Origin: DASWJZ01 sp963761005
GTDB lineage: Bacteria; Pseudomonadota; Alphaproteobacteria; Rhizobiales; Afifellaceae
Direction of reading: 5' to 3'
Assembly: GCA_963761005.1 (NCBI GenBank)
Contig: CAVXFK010000025.1
Coordinates: 110,496 to 174,495 of the forward strand
DNA length: 64,000 bases
Shown here: positions 8,705 to 17,554 of the stretch, one piece after another
How positions within the stretch are numbered: the first letter of the stretch is position 1
Layout: every line of letters starts with the position of its first letter
Notes under the pieces: model-generated
Database searches by the model: none
What the model was told of the DNA's origin: nothing
Seen by the model: the letters and a program-made list of their open reading frames with translations, nothing else
Program-made: the position numbers and the translations under genes

Positions 8705-9568
8705 CTATTGCGCGGCCTGCGGCAGGCCGGCCGGAAACACGGCGTATTGCGGCCGCTCCTCATAGCCGTTCGGCACGGGGTCATTGGCGAAATACGGGAC
8801 TGCCATTTCGTCGTAGCGTCCGGAATAGAGGAGGATGTTCAAGCCGGCGTTGACCGCGGCGAGCAGGTCATTGTTGCCGCGCGCGACAGCCCAGGCGACT
8901 GGCGTCAGATTGAAGGGATTGTCGACGAAGAGGTTCTTGGTCGAGGGCTGTTTATGCACGAACTCGTTGATCGTGTAGGAGTCCTCGATGCCGACATCCG
9001 CGCGGCCGGCAAGCACCTCAACCATCCCTGCGGTCAGGTCGCTGCTGGCGAGCGAGATAAGCTGCGCTTTCGGCATCGTGCGGCGAACAAAGTCCTCCGC
9101 CTGCCCGCCCTGCAACACGGCGATACGAGTGTCGGGATTGTTCATGTCCTGAAGCGTCTTGTAGCGATTGTCGTCCGCCCTCACCACCGCGCCGTTGCCG
9201 GCAAAGATGATGGGACGGGTGAACAGCACGGCCATCGACCGCTTGATGGTCGCGAATGTCGGGCAGATCGACAAGTCGAACTGGTCGGCCTGCAGGCCGG
9301 CTGCAAAGGTGCCCCAATCGGTCTCCACGAAGGTCGGCTTCAGACCCATCTCCGTGGCGATCGCCTTGATGGCGTCGACATCAAAGCCCGACAGGTCGCC
9401 GCTGGACGGGTCCTTGATAGCGTTCGGCGGCGCCACGACATAGCCAATGCGCAACTCGCCACTGCTGATGATCTGGTCGAGCGAGCGAGCCTCGGCCGAG
9501 GAAACCATTGCGCTTACGGCGAGCGCCGTCATTCCTGCGATCATCAATTTCATCGGGTTCATAGTCAT
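8705..9568 (-). CDS. Amino-acid-type ABC transporter periplasmic binding protein (family 3)
   Basis: 287 residues. The N-terminal signal peptide (LMIAGMTALAVSAMVSSAEA) is followed by the bacterial solute-binding family 3 fold. Family features include GELRIGYVVAPPNAIKD, DLSGFDVDAIKAIATEMG and the second-lobe DVGIEDSYTINEFV. It captures a polar amino acid or guanidino/amine compound in the periplasm and delivers it to the adjacent permease and ATPase. The start overlaps the end of the ATPase gene (ATGA-type, 9565-9568). A 79-nt gap separates it from the hydrolase, consistent with one transcript. Confidence 0.9.
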   Translation of the reverse strand: MTMNPMKLMIAGMTALAVSAMVSSAEARSLDQIISSGELRIGYVVAPPNAIKDPSSGDLSGFDVDAIKAIATEMGLKPTFVETDWGTFAAGLQADQFDLSICPTFATIKRSMAVLFTRPIIFAGNGAVVRADDNRYKTLQDMNNPDTRIAVLQGGQAEDFVRRTMPKAQLISLASSDLTAGMVEVLAGRADVGIEDSYTINEFVHKQPSTKNLFVDNPFNLTPVAWAVARGNNDLLAAVNAGLNILLYSGRYDEMAVPYFANDPVPNGYEERPQYAVFPAGLPQAAQ

Positions 9569-10356
9569 GCTTCCTTCTCCCTCTTGCGCAGAACACGCGC
9601 CAGGAATTCCCGCGTGCGGTTCTCTTTCGGGTTGCTGAAGATCGTCGACGGAGGCCCCTGTTCGGCGATCCGTCCCTGATCCATGAAGATCACGCGGGTT
9701 GCGACCTCCCGCGCGAACTCCATCTCGTGCGTAACGATCATCATGGTCATGCCGTCGGCGACCAGCTCGCGGATCGCGGCCAGCACTTCGCCTACGAGCT
9801 CGGGATCGAGCGCTGAGGTCGGCTCGTCGAACAGCATGAGCTTCGGCTTCATGGCGAGAGCGCGCGCGATTGCCGCGCGCTGCTGCTGGCCGCCGGAAAG
9901 GGTGGCGGGCCGCGCATCGCGCTTATCGGACAGATCAACGCGCTCCAGGAGCTGCTCGGCGTAGGCGATGGCCTCCGCCTTGGAGACGCCAAGGACCTGT
10001 GTCGGGCCCTCAATGACGTTCTGGATTACCGTCTTGTGCGGGAAGAGATTGAAGTTCTGGAAGACCATCCCGAACTGCTTGCGCAACACGCGGGTCACGG
10101 AGTCCTTCGCAAGTCGCCGCTCGCCGTCGCGCTCGCAATAGCCGACCAGTTCATTGTTAAAGAAGACGCTGCCGCCGTCGTAGGGCTCAAGGAAGTTGAT
10201 GCATTTCAGCAGCGTGCTCTTGCCCGAGCCGCTGCGCCCGATGATCGCCACGACGTCATGCGGAAACACATCGAGATTGATGCCGTCGAGCACGCAATGG
10301 TCGCCGAAGCTTTTGGTCACGCCGACCAGCTTCAAGATAGGGTCGGCACCGTTCAT
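9565..10356 (-). CDS. Polar amino acid ABC transporter ATP-binding protein
   Basis: 263 residues. Walker A is GRSGSGKST, the signature is LSGGQQQR and Walker B is LMLFDEPTSALD with the H-loop in IVTHEMEFAREVA. Residues such as GMVFQNFNLFPHKTVIQNV place it with the GlnQ/HisP/ArtP-type ATPases for polar amino acids. It energises uptake through the adjacent permease. It overlaps the genes on both sides by 4 nt (10353-10356 and 9565-9568), which is strong evidence for a single transcript with coupled translation. Confidence 0.92.
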   Translation of the reverse strand: MNGADPILKLVGVTKSFGDHCVLDGINLDVFPHDVVAIIGRSGSGKSTLLKCINFLEPYDGGSVFFNNELVGYCERDGERRLAKDSVTRVLRKQFGMVFQNFNLFPHKTVIQNVIEGPTQVLGVSKAEAIAYAEQLLERVDLSDKRDARPATLSGGQQQRAAIARALAMKPKLMLFDEPTSALDPELVGEVLAAIRELVADGMTMMIVTHEMEFAREVATRVIFMDQGRIAEQGPPSTIFSNPKENRTREFLARVLRKREKEA

Positions 10357-11021
10357 CCGACGCGCCTGTTCAGCCGCTGCTCGAGCTGTCGCGCGAGGAA
10401 GATCAACGGGTAGGTGATAACGAAGAAGACGCCGGCGAGCGCGGTGTAGACCTCAAGCGGGCGGTAGATCACCGAGATCAGCCCGGTCGCGCTGTGCTGA
10501 AGCTCGTTGACCGCGATTACCGTGCCGAGCGTCGTCACCTTCAGGAGGTTGGCGAATTCATTGACGAAGGGCGGAATCATCTTCTGGATCGCTTGCGGCA
10601 AGATGATTCTCCGCAGCGCGCGCACGCGCGACATGCCGAGCGAATAAGCCGCTGCGAACTGCCCACGGTCGACGGCGCCGATGCCCGCACGAAAGATTTC
10701 GGCGACGTAGGCGCCCTCGTGAATTCCGAGGGCAATGATCATGGTGTTGGTCGCGCTGAGCTGCAGGCCCGTCAGGATCGGCATGCAGTAGTAGATCCAG
10801 ACGATCTGTACCAGCGCCGGCGTGCCACGAATGAACTCGATATAGGCCGCCATGACGTAGCGTACCGGGGCGAAACGCAATTCGCGACCCAGGCCGGCGG
10901 GCAAGCCGATGGCGACGCCAAGTGCAGCCGATCCAAATGTAAGTTGTAGAGTTTTGAGAGCACCATTGACGAAGACTGGCCAATAGGGTGCCAGAACTTC
11001 AAAGTGCCAACTATACGCCAA
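10353..11021 (-). CDS. Polar amino acid ABC transporter permease
   Basis: 222 residues with about five membrane helices. It contains the HisM/GlnP-type segment FIRGTPALVQIVWIYYC and an EAA-loop region (GMSRVRALRRIILPQAIQKM) that contacts the ATPase. It is the first gene of the minus-strand operon. Only one permease gene is present, so it probably works as a homodimer. The start codon lies 103 bp from the palindrome at 11124-11138, a likely place for operon control. Confidence 0.9.
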   Translation of the reverse strand: MAYSWHFEVLAPYWPVFVNGALKTLQLTFGSAALGVAIGLPAGLGRELRFAPVRYVMAAYIEFIRGTPALVQIVWIYYCMPILTGLQLSATNTMIIALGIHEGAYVAEIFRAGIGAVDRGQFAAAYSLGMSRVRALRRIILPQAIQKMIPPFVNEFANLLKVTTLGTVIAVNELQHSATGLISVIYRPLEVYTALAGVFFVITYPLIFLARQLEQRLNRRVG

Positions 11022-11123
11022 GACTTATGATCCAAGGCGCGAATAAATCACCCAGCAGGGAACGCATCAAACCCGAGATTGTGCTTCCACAATTCTTTTC
11101 CATGTCTCTGAGAGTCTGAAAAG

Positions 11124-11138
11124 TTGAGTGACACTCAA
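11124..11138. promoter_or_regulatory. Perfect 7-1-7 palindrome, candidate operator
   Basis: TTGAGTG-A-CACTCAA is a perfect inverted repeat of two 7-nt arms around one base. It lies between the divergent transporter operon (start 11021) and the amidotransferase-like gene (start 11249). The surrounding 220 bp are AT-rich relative to the genes and could hold promoters in both directions. The XRE-cupin protein at the end of the operon is the obvious candidate binder, but that is inference. Confidence 0.55.
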
Positions 11139-11248
11139 TCTTTTTAGTTAAATCCGGTAGGATGGTCAAGATAGAAAGTTCGGCGCATTGTCGGCATTGA
11201 TTGGCGGTCTTCGCACCGGCAGTGACAGTGCGCGCGAGGGGAACGTGA

Positions 11249-12022
11249 ATGGCGATCAAGAAAGTGCTGTTGGCCGGGGAATCCTGGGTCAGCGCGGCCA
11301 CCCACTACAAGGGGTTCGATCAGTTTGCGAGCGTGACGTTCCACCTCGGCGCGGAGCCGCTTGTCGCCGCGCTGAAGGGCAGCGACATCGAGCTCAGCTA
11401 CATGCCGTCACATGAAGCGCAGACCGCCTTTCCCTCAACGATCGAGGCGATCTCGGAATACGATGTCGTAGTGTTGTCTGACATAGGCTCGAACACGCTG
11501 CTGCTGCATCCCGACACCTGGGTGAAGAGCAAGCGCACGCCCAACCGGCTCAACCTCATTCGCGACTTCGTGCGCGCCGGCGGCGGGTTCATGATGGTCG
11601 GCGGTTATTATTCCTTCCAGGGCATCAATGGCGGTGCCCGCTATCGCGGTACCGCAATCGAGGACGTGCTGCCGGTCGAGATCATGCCCTACGACGACCG
11701 TGTCGAGGTGCCCGAAGGCTTTACGCCGAAGGTCAAGAACGGCAAGCATCCGATCGTTGCCGGGCTCCGCGGCGCGTGGCCTTATCTCCTCGGCTTTAAT
11801 GAAGTGAAGGCCAAGCGCGGTTCGGATGTGATTGCCGTCGCGTCGCGGGGATACGGCGAGAAGCCGGTGCTTGTCGCAGGCACGGCTGGCAAGGGACGCA
11901 CGCTCGCCTGGACATCCGACATCGGCCCGCATTGGCTGCCGCCGGAGTTCATCCAATGGCCTGGCTATGCACGGCTTTGGAAACAGGCGTTCGCGTGGCT
12001 TGCCGAAAAGGCCGCGAAGTAG
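11249..12022 (+). CDS. Glutamine-amidotransferase-like protein (GATase1-like, PF07090 type)
   Basis: 257 residues. The start is supported by a GAGGGGAACGTGA ribosome-binding region directly before the ATG. The protein has an alpha/beta amidotransferase-like fold: VLLAGESWVSAATHYKGFDQ at the N-terminus, LIRDFVRAGGGFMMVGGYYS in the middle and TLAWTSDIGPHWLPPEFI near the end. Proteins of this family are cytoplasmic and poorly characterised. The nucleophilic cysteine of true class I amidotransferases is not seen at the expected GGYYSF elbow, so glutaminase activity is doubtful. It is transcribed divergently from the uptake/hydrolase operon and may share its control. Confidence 0.8.
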   Translation: MAIKKVLLAGESWVSAATHYKGFDQFASVTFHLGAEPLVAALKGSDIELSYMPSHEAQTAFPSTIEAISEYDVVVLSDIGSNTLLLHPDTWVKSKRTPNRLNLIRDFVRAGGGFMMVGGYYSFQGINGGARYRGTAIEDVLPVEIMPYDDRVEVPEGFTPKVKNGKHPIVAGLRGAWPYLLGFNEVKAKRGSDVIAVASRGYGEKPVLVAGTAGKGRTLAWTSDIGPHWLPPEFIQWPGYARLWKQAFAWLAEKAAK

Positions 12023-12247
12023 GCCGCCCGGCTCGGTCACCTTCGGAGCAATGCCGGCAATCAACCGATTCCTGATGGTGCCGACTTCGCATCGCGTATC
12101 GGGGCAAATCCCGATAGCGGTACATTGTGAGAAGCGAGCAGCAAACTGCGAACAGAGGCGTCAGCACGGCATGATCGTATCAAGAACAGCATCTGCCACT
12201 GAATTCCCGCAGTGGCGCTCCTCGATCGGATGCTCGTCGCGCGTTGA

Positions 12248-12323
12248 TGGTGCCGCATGCCGGACTCGAACCAGCGACCCTCGCATTACGAATGCGATGC
12301 TCTACCAACTGAGCTAATGCGGC
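12248..12323 (-). tRNA. tRNA-Thr (anticodon CGU)
   Basis: On the minus strand a 76-nt cloverleaf runs from GCCGCAT to ATGCGGC-A-CCA, with a 7-bp acceptor stem and an encoded CCA end. The D arm is GCTC-AGTTGGTA-GAGC. The anticodon stem TCGCA/TGCGA encloses TTCGTAA, so the anticodon is CGT and it reads ACG. The T arm contains GGTTCGAGTCC. It lies 72 bp upstream (genomically left) of the HemY gene end. The intergenic stretch 12023-12247 holds nothing else that I recognise. Confidence 0.95.
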
Positions 12324-12395
12324 TTTGCCGGGGTGCTCCTTACTATCGGACGCCGGGCCCGGCAAGGCTGGCGCGTCGACCGCTTCATCGAGGCG

Positions 12396-14018
12396 TCAGC
12401 CGCTTCGCAGGAAAGCCGGCAGCGAATGCCCGCCTTCTTCCTCATCCTCCTCGCTTACACCGGGATCGTCTGGGCGCGGCGGCTCGACCGGCGCAGGCAT
12501 CGGGCGCGCCGCCTCGGCTCCCTTGGCGACGAGTGTCACCGGCTGCGGAGCCGGCGTCGAAGCGACGGGCTTCGGGGCGTCCGGCTTGGCGCGCTCGTGC
12601 GCTTCGGCAGCGCCGGCTGGCGGCACCGGTTGCGCCGGCACTGTCTTGACTGCTGCCTGAGCCGGCTCAGCCTTCGCGAGTTTCGCGATGGGCGCCTGAA
12701 GCGCATCGCGATCGATGTCGAGCCGCGGCCCCTCGATCTCGGCGAGCGGCACTTTCCATTCGACCGCGTCGAGCCGGCCCGTCACCGGCGACACCGGCGC
12801 CCACTCCTCCAGCACCATGCCGTCAGCGGTCCACGCCGGATCGCGCGGCGCACGTACGGCGCGGGCGAGCCATTCGCGCGCGCGCCCGCGGTCGCCGGTC
12901 TCCGCCTCTTCGAGCTCCGCCATCAGGATCAGCGCGTTCTGCGTCGGCCGTTCGGTGATGAGCGGCGCGAGCACTTCGCGCGCGCGCGCGAAGTCGCGCG
13001 CGTCGATGGCGGCGCGCGCGACGGCGTGGCGGCTCTCGTCGGCGTTCGGGCGCATGCGACAGAGGGTCTCCGCCCGCTTCAGCCGATCGCCCGCGGCATC
13101 GCCCACGCGGACATGCAGATAGGCGTCGGCGACCTCCGGGCGCGGCGCCGCTTTCCACGTCGCCTCGAGTAGGCGCGACGCGCGCCTGATGTCGCCCTGC
13201 CGCGCAAGGAGCCGCCCCGCCACGACCGCGGCCGGCACGAAGTCCGATGCGAGGTCGTGCGCTTCAAGGGCCGCAGCACGCGCGAGATCCGGCTCCGACT
13301 CCTCCTTGTCGAGCGCCTTCGCCGTCAGGATCACGGCGCGCTGCCGGCGCGCGGTGCGCTTGTCGATGATGCGCGCGTCGGTCGCGCCGGTGAGCGTCGC
13401 GAGCGCGCCGTCCCAATCGGCCGCCGCCGTCTGATGCCGCATCAGCGCGCGCGCCGCCCACGGCGCTGCCGGCGCCTCGGCGCGCGCCTGCGCGGCGATC
13501 TGATGCGCGGCCTCCGTCTCGCCTTCCCGATCCGCCTCGATGTAGAGGCCGCGGAGGCCGGCGATCCGCGTCGGCCCATTCTCTGTCATCTGCCGGAAAA
13601 CGTTGCGGGCTCCATCGCGGTCGCCCTTGAGCTGCGCGGTCTGGGCCTTGAGAAGCAGCGTCAGCGGCTGGTCGGGCGCGCGGCGCGCAGCTTCCAGCAT
13701 GGCGCGCTCCGCCGCGCGGACGTCGCCCGCCGCGATCGCAACCAGGCCCTGCGAGACCGCCTCGCGGGCGCGGGCGCGGTTTCGTCGCCGGTAGCTTCGC
13801 GCCAGCCGCCACGGCGCGCGGATCAGCGCGCGCACGAGCCAGACGAGAGCCATCACGACGAGCACGACAACGACGGCGCCGACGACCGCAGTGGAAAGAT
13901 TGACCGCGTAGACGGTGTCGCCGACCGTCAGCGCCAGCTCGCCGGACGCATTCGAGAGCGCATGGAATCCGAGCGCAACGGCGAAGAGAAGCGCGATGAG
14001 GACGAGGAACCTCAGCAT
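12396..14018 (-). CDS. HemY-like TPR membrane protein
   Basis: 540 residues. Two N-terminal membrane helices (about 1-20 and 40-65) are followed by the HemY_N signature region (RAPWRLARSYRRRNRARAR) and a series of TPR-like helical repeats to about residue 400. The tail is Pro/Ala-rich and ends in acidic residues. HemY proteins lie in heme-biosynthesis operons and may scaffold late tetrapyrrole enzymes; they are distinct from the oxidase also called HemY. The gene follows mitofilin by 6 nt and closes the hemD-mitofilin-hemY cluster, an arrangement typical of Hyphomicrobiales. Confidence 0.88.
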   Translation of the reverse strand: MLRFLVLIALLFAVALGFHALSNASGELALTVGDTVYAVNLSTAVVGAVVVVLVVMALVWLVRALIRAPWRLARSYRRRNRARAREAVSQGLVAIAAGDVRAAERAMLEAARRAPDQPLTLLLKAQTAQLKGDRDGARNVFRQMTENGPTRIAGLRGLYIEADREGETEAAHQIAAQARAEAPAAPWAARALMRHQTAAADWDGALATLTGATDARIIDKRTARRQRAVILTAKALDKEESEPDLARAAALEAHDLASDFVPAAVVAGRLLARQGDIRRASRLLEATWKAAPRPEVADAYLHVRVGDAAGDRLKRAETLCRMRPNADESRHAVARAAIDARDFARAREVLAPLITERPTQNALILMAELEEAETGDRGRAREWLARAVRAPRDPAWTADGMVLEEWAPVSPVTGRLDAVEWKVPLAEIEGPRLDIDRDALQAPIAKLAKAEPAQAAVKTVPAQPVPPAGAAEAHERAKPDAPKPVASTPAPQPVTLVAKGAEAARPMPAPVEPPRPDDPGVSEEDEEEGGHSLPAFLRSG

Positions 14019-14024
14019 CGGCGG

Positions 14025-15470
14025 CTAGTGTCCTGCTTCAAGCTGCGCCAGGGCTTCCGCCCTGAGCTTCGCAACCAGATCGTCGGCGCTTTGCCGCGCC
14101 TCGGCGTCGCGCGCAAAGTCCGCCGTCGCCGCCTTCGCGGCGTCAGGAAGCGACTTGCGCTCAGACAGAGCGGTCTTCAGGTCGTCCGCTTCGAGCGCCG
14201 CGCGGATGCGCGCGACGACGGCAGTCGGATCGGCGCCCTCGGTCGGATGCGCCGGGCGCACATCGACGAGGCCGCGTGCGCTTCTGACCAGGCGATCCAT
14301 CACGCTCGTACCTTCCGGGATCGGCTCGGCGAGATCGACGGTCGCGATCTCACGCTCAAACGTAGCGCGCAGGCTTGCCAGCGTCGGCAGCCCGGAATCA
14401 GCGCGCGGCGCCAGCGCGTCGAGCGTTGCGGCACCGACGCCAAGCGTGCGAAGCGCGGCAAGCTCGTTTGCGAACGGGTGGCCTGAATCGAGCGCCGCCG
14501 CGAGCGCATCGGCCGCGACCGCCGGGGCGAGAGCAGCGGCGGCGTCGATCTTGGCGCTCGCTGCGTCGACCTTCGCGTTCGCCGCGTCGATCTTCGTGTT
14601 CGCGGCGTCGAGCTTCGCCTCAAGCGCCGCGATGCGCTCCTCGCCCGGCGCGCTTTCAAGCTTCGCCGAGAGCGAATCGACCTCCTGGCGCAGCGACGCG
14701 ACCTCGCTCGCGACGGCGGACGAATCGGCCGGGGCGGTCGATTTCAACGCCTCGATGTCGCGCGAAAGCGCCGCAACGCGGCCTTCGAGATCGGTAAGCG
14801 CCGCGGTATCCGACGCCGGCACCGGCTCGCGGTCCTGAAGCTCGGCAACGCTCTGCTTAAGCGTCGCTATCGTGTCGCGGAGCGGCGCGAGCGGGTCCTC
14901 CGATCCGGCCTGCTTCAACGCTGCGACGTCATCCTTGAGCGTCGTCACCTCGGCCTGAAGGTTCAGAGCTTCCGTATCGGGCGGCGGCAGGAAGAATCCG
15001 CCGCGCGCCAGGAGCACCACGACGAGCGCCACCAGGACGCCGCCCATCACGGCCGCGACGAGGAGCGGCACGAACGCGATCGACGGATCGCCCTGCTTTG
15101 ACGTTCCCTTCGAGGCGGCGTGCGGCTCCGGTCCTGGAGCCTTGCGTTCCTCCGAAGCCGGAGGCTTGTCGCTATCCGGTGCCTCGGGCTGCTGAGCTTT
15201 TTCCTCAGTTGCCGTTGTCTGAGCGGCCGGCTCGGCAGCCACAGCCGCCGAACTCGCCGCGCTCGCCGCGCTCGCCGCCGCGTCAGCGCTCGCAGCGTTC
15301 TGCGGCTCGGCGGCAGCGTCCGCCGCGGTCGCCGCGGAAGTCTTCCTCTCGACCTCCTCGGCCGGCAGGTCGATCGTAAGCGGTTTTCGCCGCGCCTTTT
15401 GCGGGCCGGCGCGCTCGCTCTTGTCCGTGCTGTCTTTCGCCAATTCCGTCTCCGCAGAGACCGGCCGCAT
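14025..15470 (-). CDS. Alphaproteobacterial mitofilin (Mic60-like) protein
   Basis: 481 residues. The N-terminal ~130 residues are Ala/Glu/Pro-rich and disordered. One membrane helix follows (FVPLLVAAVMGGVLVALVVV), then a long coiled coil whose central part repeats KIDAAN/KVDAAS-like heptads (about residues 290-320), then a C-terminal mitofilin-type helical domain (SGHPFANELAALRTLG). Such proteins are the bacterial ancestors of mitochondrial Mic60; in photosynthetic alphaproteobacteria they shape intracytoplasmic membranes. The gene lies between hemD and hemY, as in relatives, which supports the identification. Confidence 0.87.
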   Translation of the reverse strand: MRPVSAETELAKDSTDKSERAGPQKARRKPLTIDLPAEEVERKTSAATAADAAAEPQNAASADAAASAASAASSAAVAAEPAAQTTATEEKAQQPEAPDSDKPPASEERKAPGPEPHAASKGTSKQGDPSIAFVPLLVAAVMGGVLVALVVVLLARGGFFLPPPDTEALNLQAEVTTLKDDVAALKQAGSEDPLAPLRDTIATLKQSVAELQDREPVPASDTAALTDLEGRVAALSRDIEALKSTAPADSSAVASEVASLRQEVDSLSAKLESAPGEERIAALEAKLDAANTKIDAANAKVDAASAKIDAAAALAPAVAADALAAALDSGHPFANELAALRTLGVGAATLDALAPRADSGLPTLASLRATFEREIATVDLAEPIPEGTSVMDRLVRSARGLVDVRPAHPTEGADPTAVVARIRAALEADDLKTALSERKSLPDAAKAATADFARDAEARQSADDLVAKLRAEALAQLEAGH

Positions 15471-15586
15471 TTGAAGCCGGCGTTCGACGATCGGTTCTAA
15501 TCCTCAATAGAGCATAGGTCGGAACGGAGGTTAAATCGCCCCGTTCAGGCGGTCGAGATTGTCGCTCCCACGTCGTCCCACTTCGC

Positions 15587-16336
15587 CTATGTCTGGTCGT
15601 CGGAATGCGTCCGCCCGGCCCCCTCCGCCTCGACCAACGAAAAGAGCGAAAGTTGGCTGGGTCGATCGGCGACGAGCACCTTCCCGTGCGCGACGCGGGA
15701 GAGCGCCTCGGCCGGTGCGGCCGACAGGCAAAAGCACGTGACGCTCTCCGCAAGCGGCGCGAGGTGCCCCGCACGTAGCGCCAGCGCAAACGCGGCAGCG
15801 CTCCGCCTGGAATAGAAGAGCACGCCGTCAACCGCGCCCGCGTTGAGTGCATCTTTGGCGACGCTGGCGAGCTCCTTCCGCGCTTCCGCACGATAGACGA
15901 CCACGGTCTCAACCTCGAAGCCGCGCTCCGCAAGCCGCCCCACGAGGTCGCCGCTTCGCTCCTCGCCCGCGGCGTAAAGAAGCGGCCCGGCGGCCGGCCG
16001 AAGCTCGCTCTCGACGAGCGCCACGAGATCGTCGAGAGCACCGCCCGCCGAGTGCGCCGCGGCGAAACCGGCGCGCTTCGCCTCGAGCGCCGTCTGGTCG
16101 CCGACCGCAAGAAGCGGCGTGTCGACCGGAGTCGGCCGTACCGCGCGGGCAGCGAGCGCACGCACCGCATTGCTGCTCGTGACGAGCACGGCCTGATAAC
16201 GCCGCTTCGGGATCGGTACCTTTGCGTCGAGCACAATTTCGAGCGCTGGCGACAGGATCACTTCATGGCCGAGGCGGATCAGAGCACGTGCCGTGCGCGA
16301 CGCGTCGGGCTCGGGCCGCGTCACGATCAGCCGCAT
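15587..16336 (-). CDS. hemD: Uroporphyrinogen-III synthase
   Basis: The start at 16336 gives MRLIVTRPEPDASRTARALI (249 residues), matching the conserved HemD N-terminus VTRP-x(3)-A; an ATG 84 nt upstream adds only Arg/Gly-rich sequence. The two-domain fold is supported by AVLVTSSNAVRALAAR, LLYAAGEERSGDL and DGVLFYSRRSAAAF. The enzyme cyclises hydroxymethylbilane to uroporphyrinogen III in the cytosol. The porphobilinogen deaminase gene hemC, often found between tsaD and hemD in Hyphomicrobiales, is not here. Confidence 0.9.
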   Translation of the reverse strand: MRLIVTRPEPDASRTARALIRLGHEVILSPALEIVLDAKVPIPKRRYQAVLVTSSNAVRALAARAVRPTPVDTPLLAVGDQTALEAKRAGFAAAHSAGGALDDLVALVESELRPAAGPLLYAAGEERSGDLVGRLAERGFEVETVVVYRAEARKELASVAKDALNAGAVDGVLFYSRRSAAAFALALRAGHLAPLAESVTCFCLSAAPAEALSRVAHGKVLVADRPSQLSLFSLVEAEGAGRTHSDDQT

Positions 16337-16453
16337 CGCGCCAGCCCCTGCCGCGTCCCGATGCCGGTCGCCGCGGATTGCGCCATTCGAACCCCGGATG
16401 TTAGAGCCGATGCGGCTCATGACGAGCCCTAGCCCCTGGCCCGGCGGACTTCA

Positions 16454-17554
16454 ATGACGCCACCTCCCGCGCGCGCTTTCACGCTGCTCGGCATCGAGAC
16501 GAGCTGCGACGAAACCGCCGCCGCGGTGGTGCAGCGCGCGGCCCAAGGCGAGGGCAAGGTTCTTTCCGATATCGTGCTGAGCCAGATCGAGGAACACGCT
16601 GCGTTCGGCGGCGTGGTGCCGGAGATCGCAGCGCGCGCGCATGTCGAGGCGCTCGACGGCGTGATCCGCGCCGCGCTCAAGGATGCGAACAGAAGCTTCG
16701 ACGAACTCGACGGCATCGCGGTCACGGCCGGCCCCGGCCTGATCGGCGGGCTCCTGGTCGGCGTGATGACGGCGCGCGCCATCGCCACCGCGCGCCACCT
16801 GCCGCTCTTGCCGCTCAACCATCTCGAAGGCCACGCCCTGATCGCGACGCTGACCGACGCGATCGCCTTCCCCTATCTGCTTCTTCTCGTTTCGGGCGGC
16901 CACACGCAGCTCCTCGCGGTGGAGGGCGTCGGCCGCTATCGCCGGCTTGGCACGACGGTCGACGATGCGCTCGGCGAAGCCTTCGACAAGACGGCAAAGC
17001 TCCTCGGCCTCCCCTACCCCGGCGGGCCGAACGTCGAACGCGCCGCGCGTGCCGGCGATCCGCGCCGCTTCGCGCTGCCGCGTCCGATGAAAGGCGCACC
17101 GGGCTGCGACTTCTCCTTCTCCGGCTTGAAGACCGCGCTGCGCATCGAGGCGGAGCGCGTAGCGCCGCTCAGCGACAAGGACGTCGCGGACCTCGCCGCG
17201 TCGTTCCAGGCGGCCGCCGTCGACGTTGTCGAGGACCGCACCCGCGCCGCGCTCGGCCGCTTCCTCGACATCGTCGGCAGAGACCCGACAGCGCTCGTCG
17301 TCGCCGGCGGCGTCGCAGCCAATCAGAGCATTCGCGCCCGCCTGACCGCGCTTTGCGATCAAGCAGGCGTCCGCTTCGTCGCGCCGCCGCCGCAGCTTTG
17401 CACCGACAACGCCGCGATGATCGCCTGGGCCGGAGCGGAACGCCTTGCGGCCGGGCTTCCGCCCGACCCGGACATCGCCGCGCGGGCGCGCTGGCCGCTC
17501 GACGAGGCTGCATCGCCGATGGTCGGCACCGGCATGAAGGGCGCCAAGGCATGA
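16454..17554 (+). CDS. tsaD: tRNA N6-adenosine threonylcarbamoyltransferase
   Basis: 366 residues starting with the family signature LGIETSCDETAAAVV. The iron-binding motif NHLEGH is present (His at about 122 and 126), as are VSGGHTQLL and the C-terminal NAAMIAWAGAERL. The enzyme transfers the threonylcarbamoyl group to A37 of tRNAs reading ANN codons, together with TsaB and TsaE. It is transcribed divergently from hemD across 117 bp. Its stop codon overlaps the next gene's start (ATGA at 17551-17554), so it is translationally coupled to the Nudix gene. Confidence 0.95.
   Translation: MTPPPARAFTLLGIETSCDETAAAVVQRAAQGEGKVLSDIVLSQIEEHAAFGGVVPEIAARAHVEALDGVIRAALKDANRSFDELDGIAVTAGPGLIGGLLVGVMTARAIATARHLPLLPLNHLEGHALIATLTDAIAFPYLLLLVSGGHTQLLAVEGVGRYRRLGTTVDDALGEAFDKTAKLLGLPYPGGPNVERAARAGDPRRFALPRPMKGAPGCDFSFSGLKTALRIEAERVAPLSDKDVADLAASFQAAAVDVVEDRTRAALGRFLDIVGRDPTALVVAGGVAANQSIRARLTALCDQAGVRFVAPPPQLCTDNAAMIAWAGAERLAAGLPPDPDIAARARWPLDEAASPMVGTGMKGAKA

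Noticed and set aside
12257..12649. Open frame beginning MPDSNQRPSHYECDALPTEL
   Set aside because: This is the well-known false protein made by reading the antisense of a tRNA gene, here tRNA-Thr.
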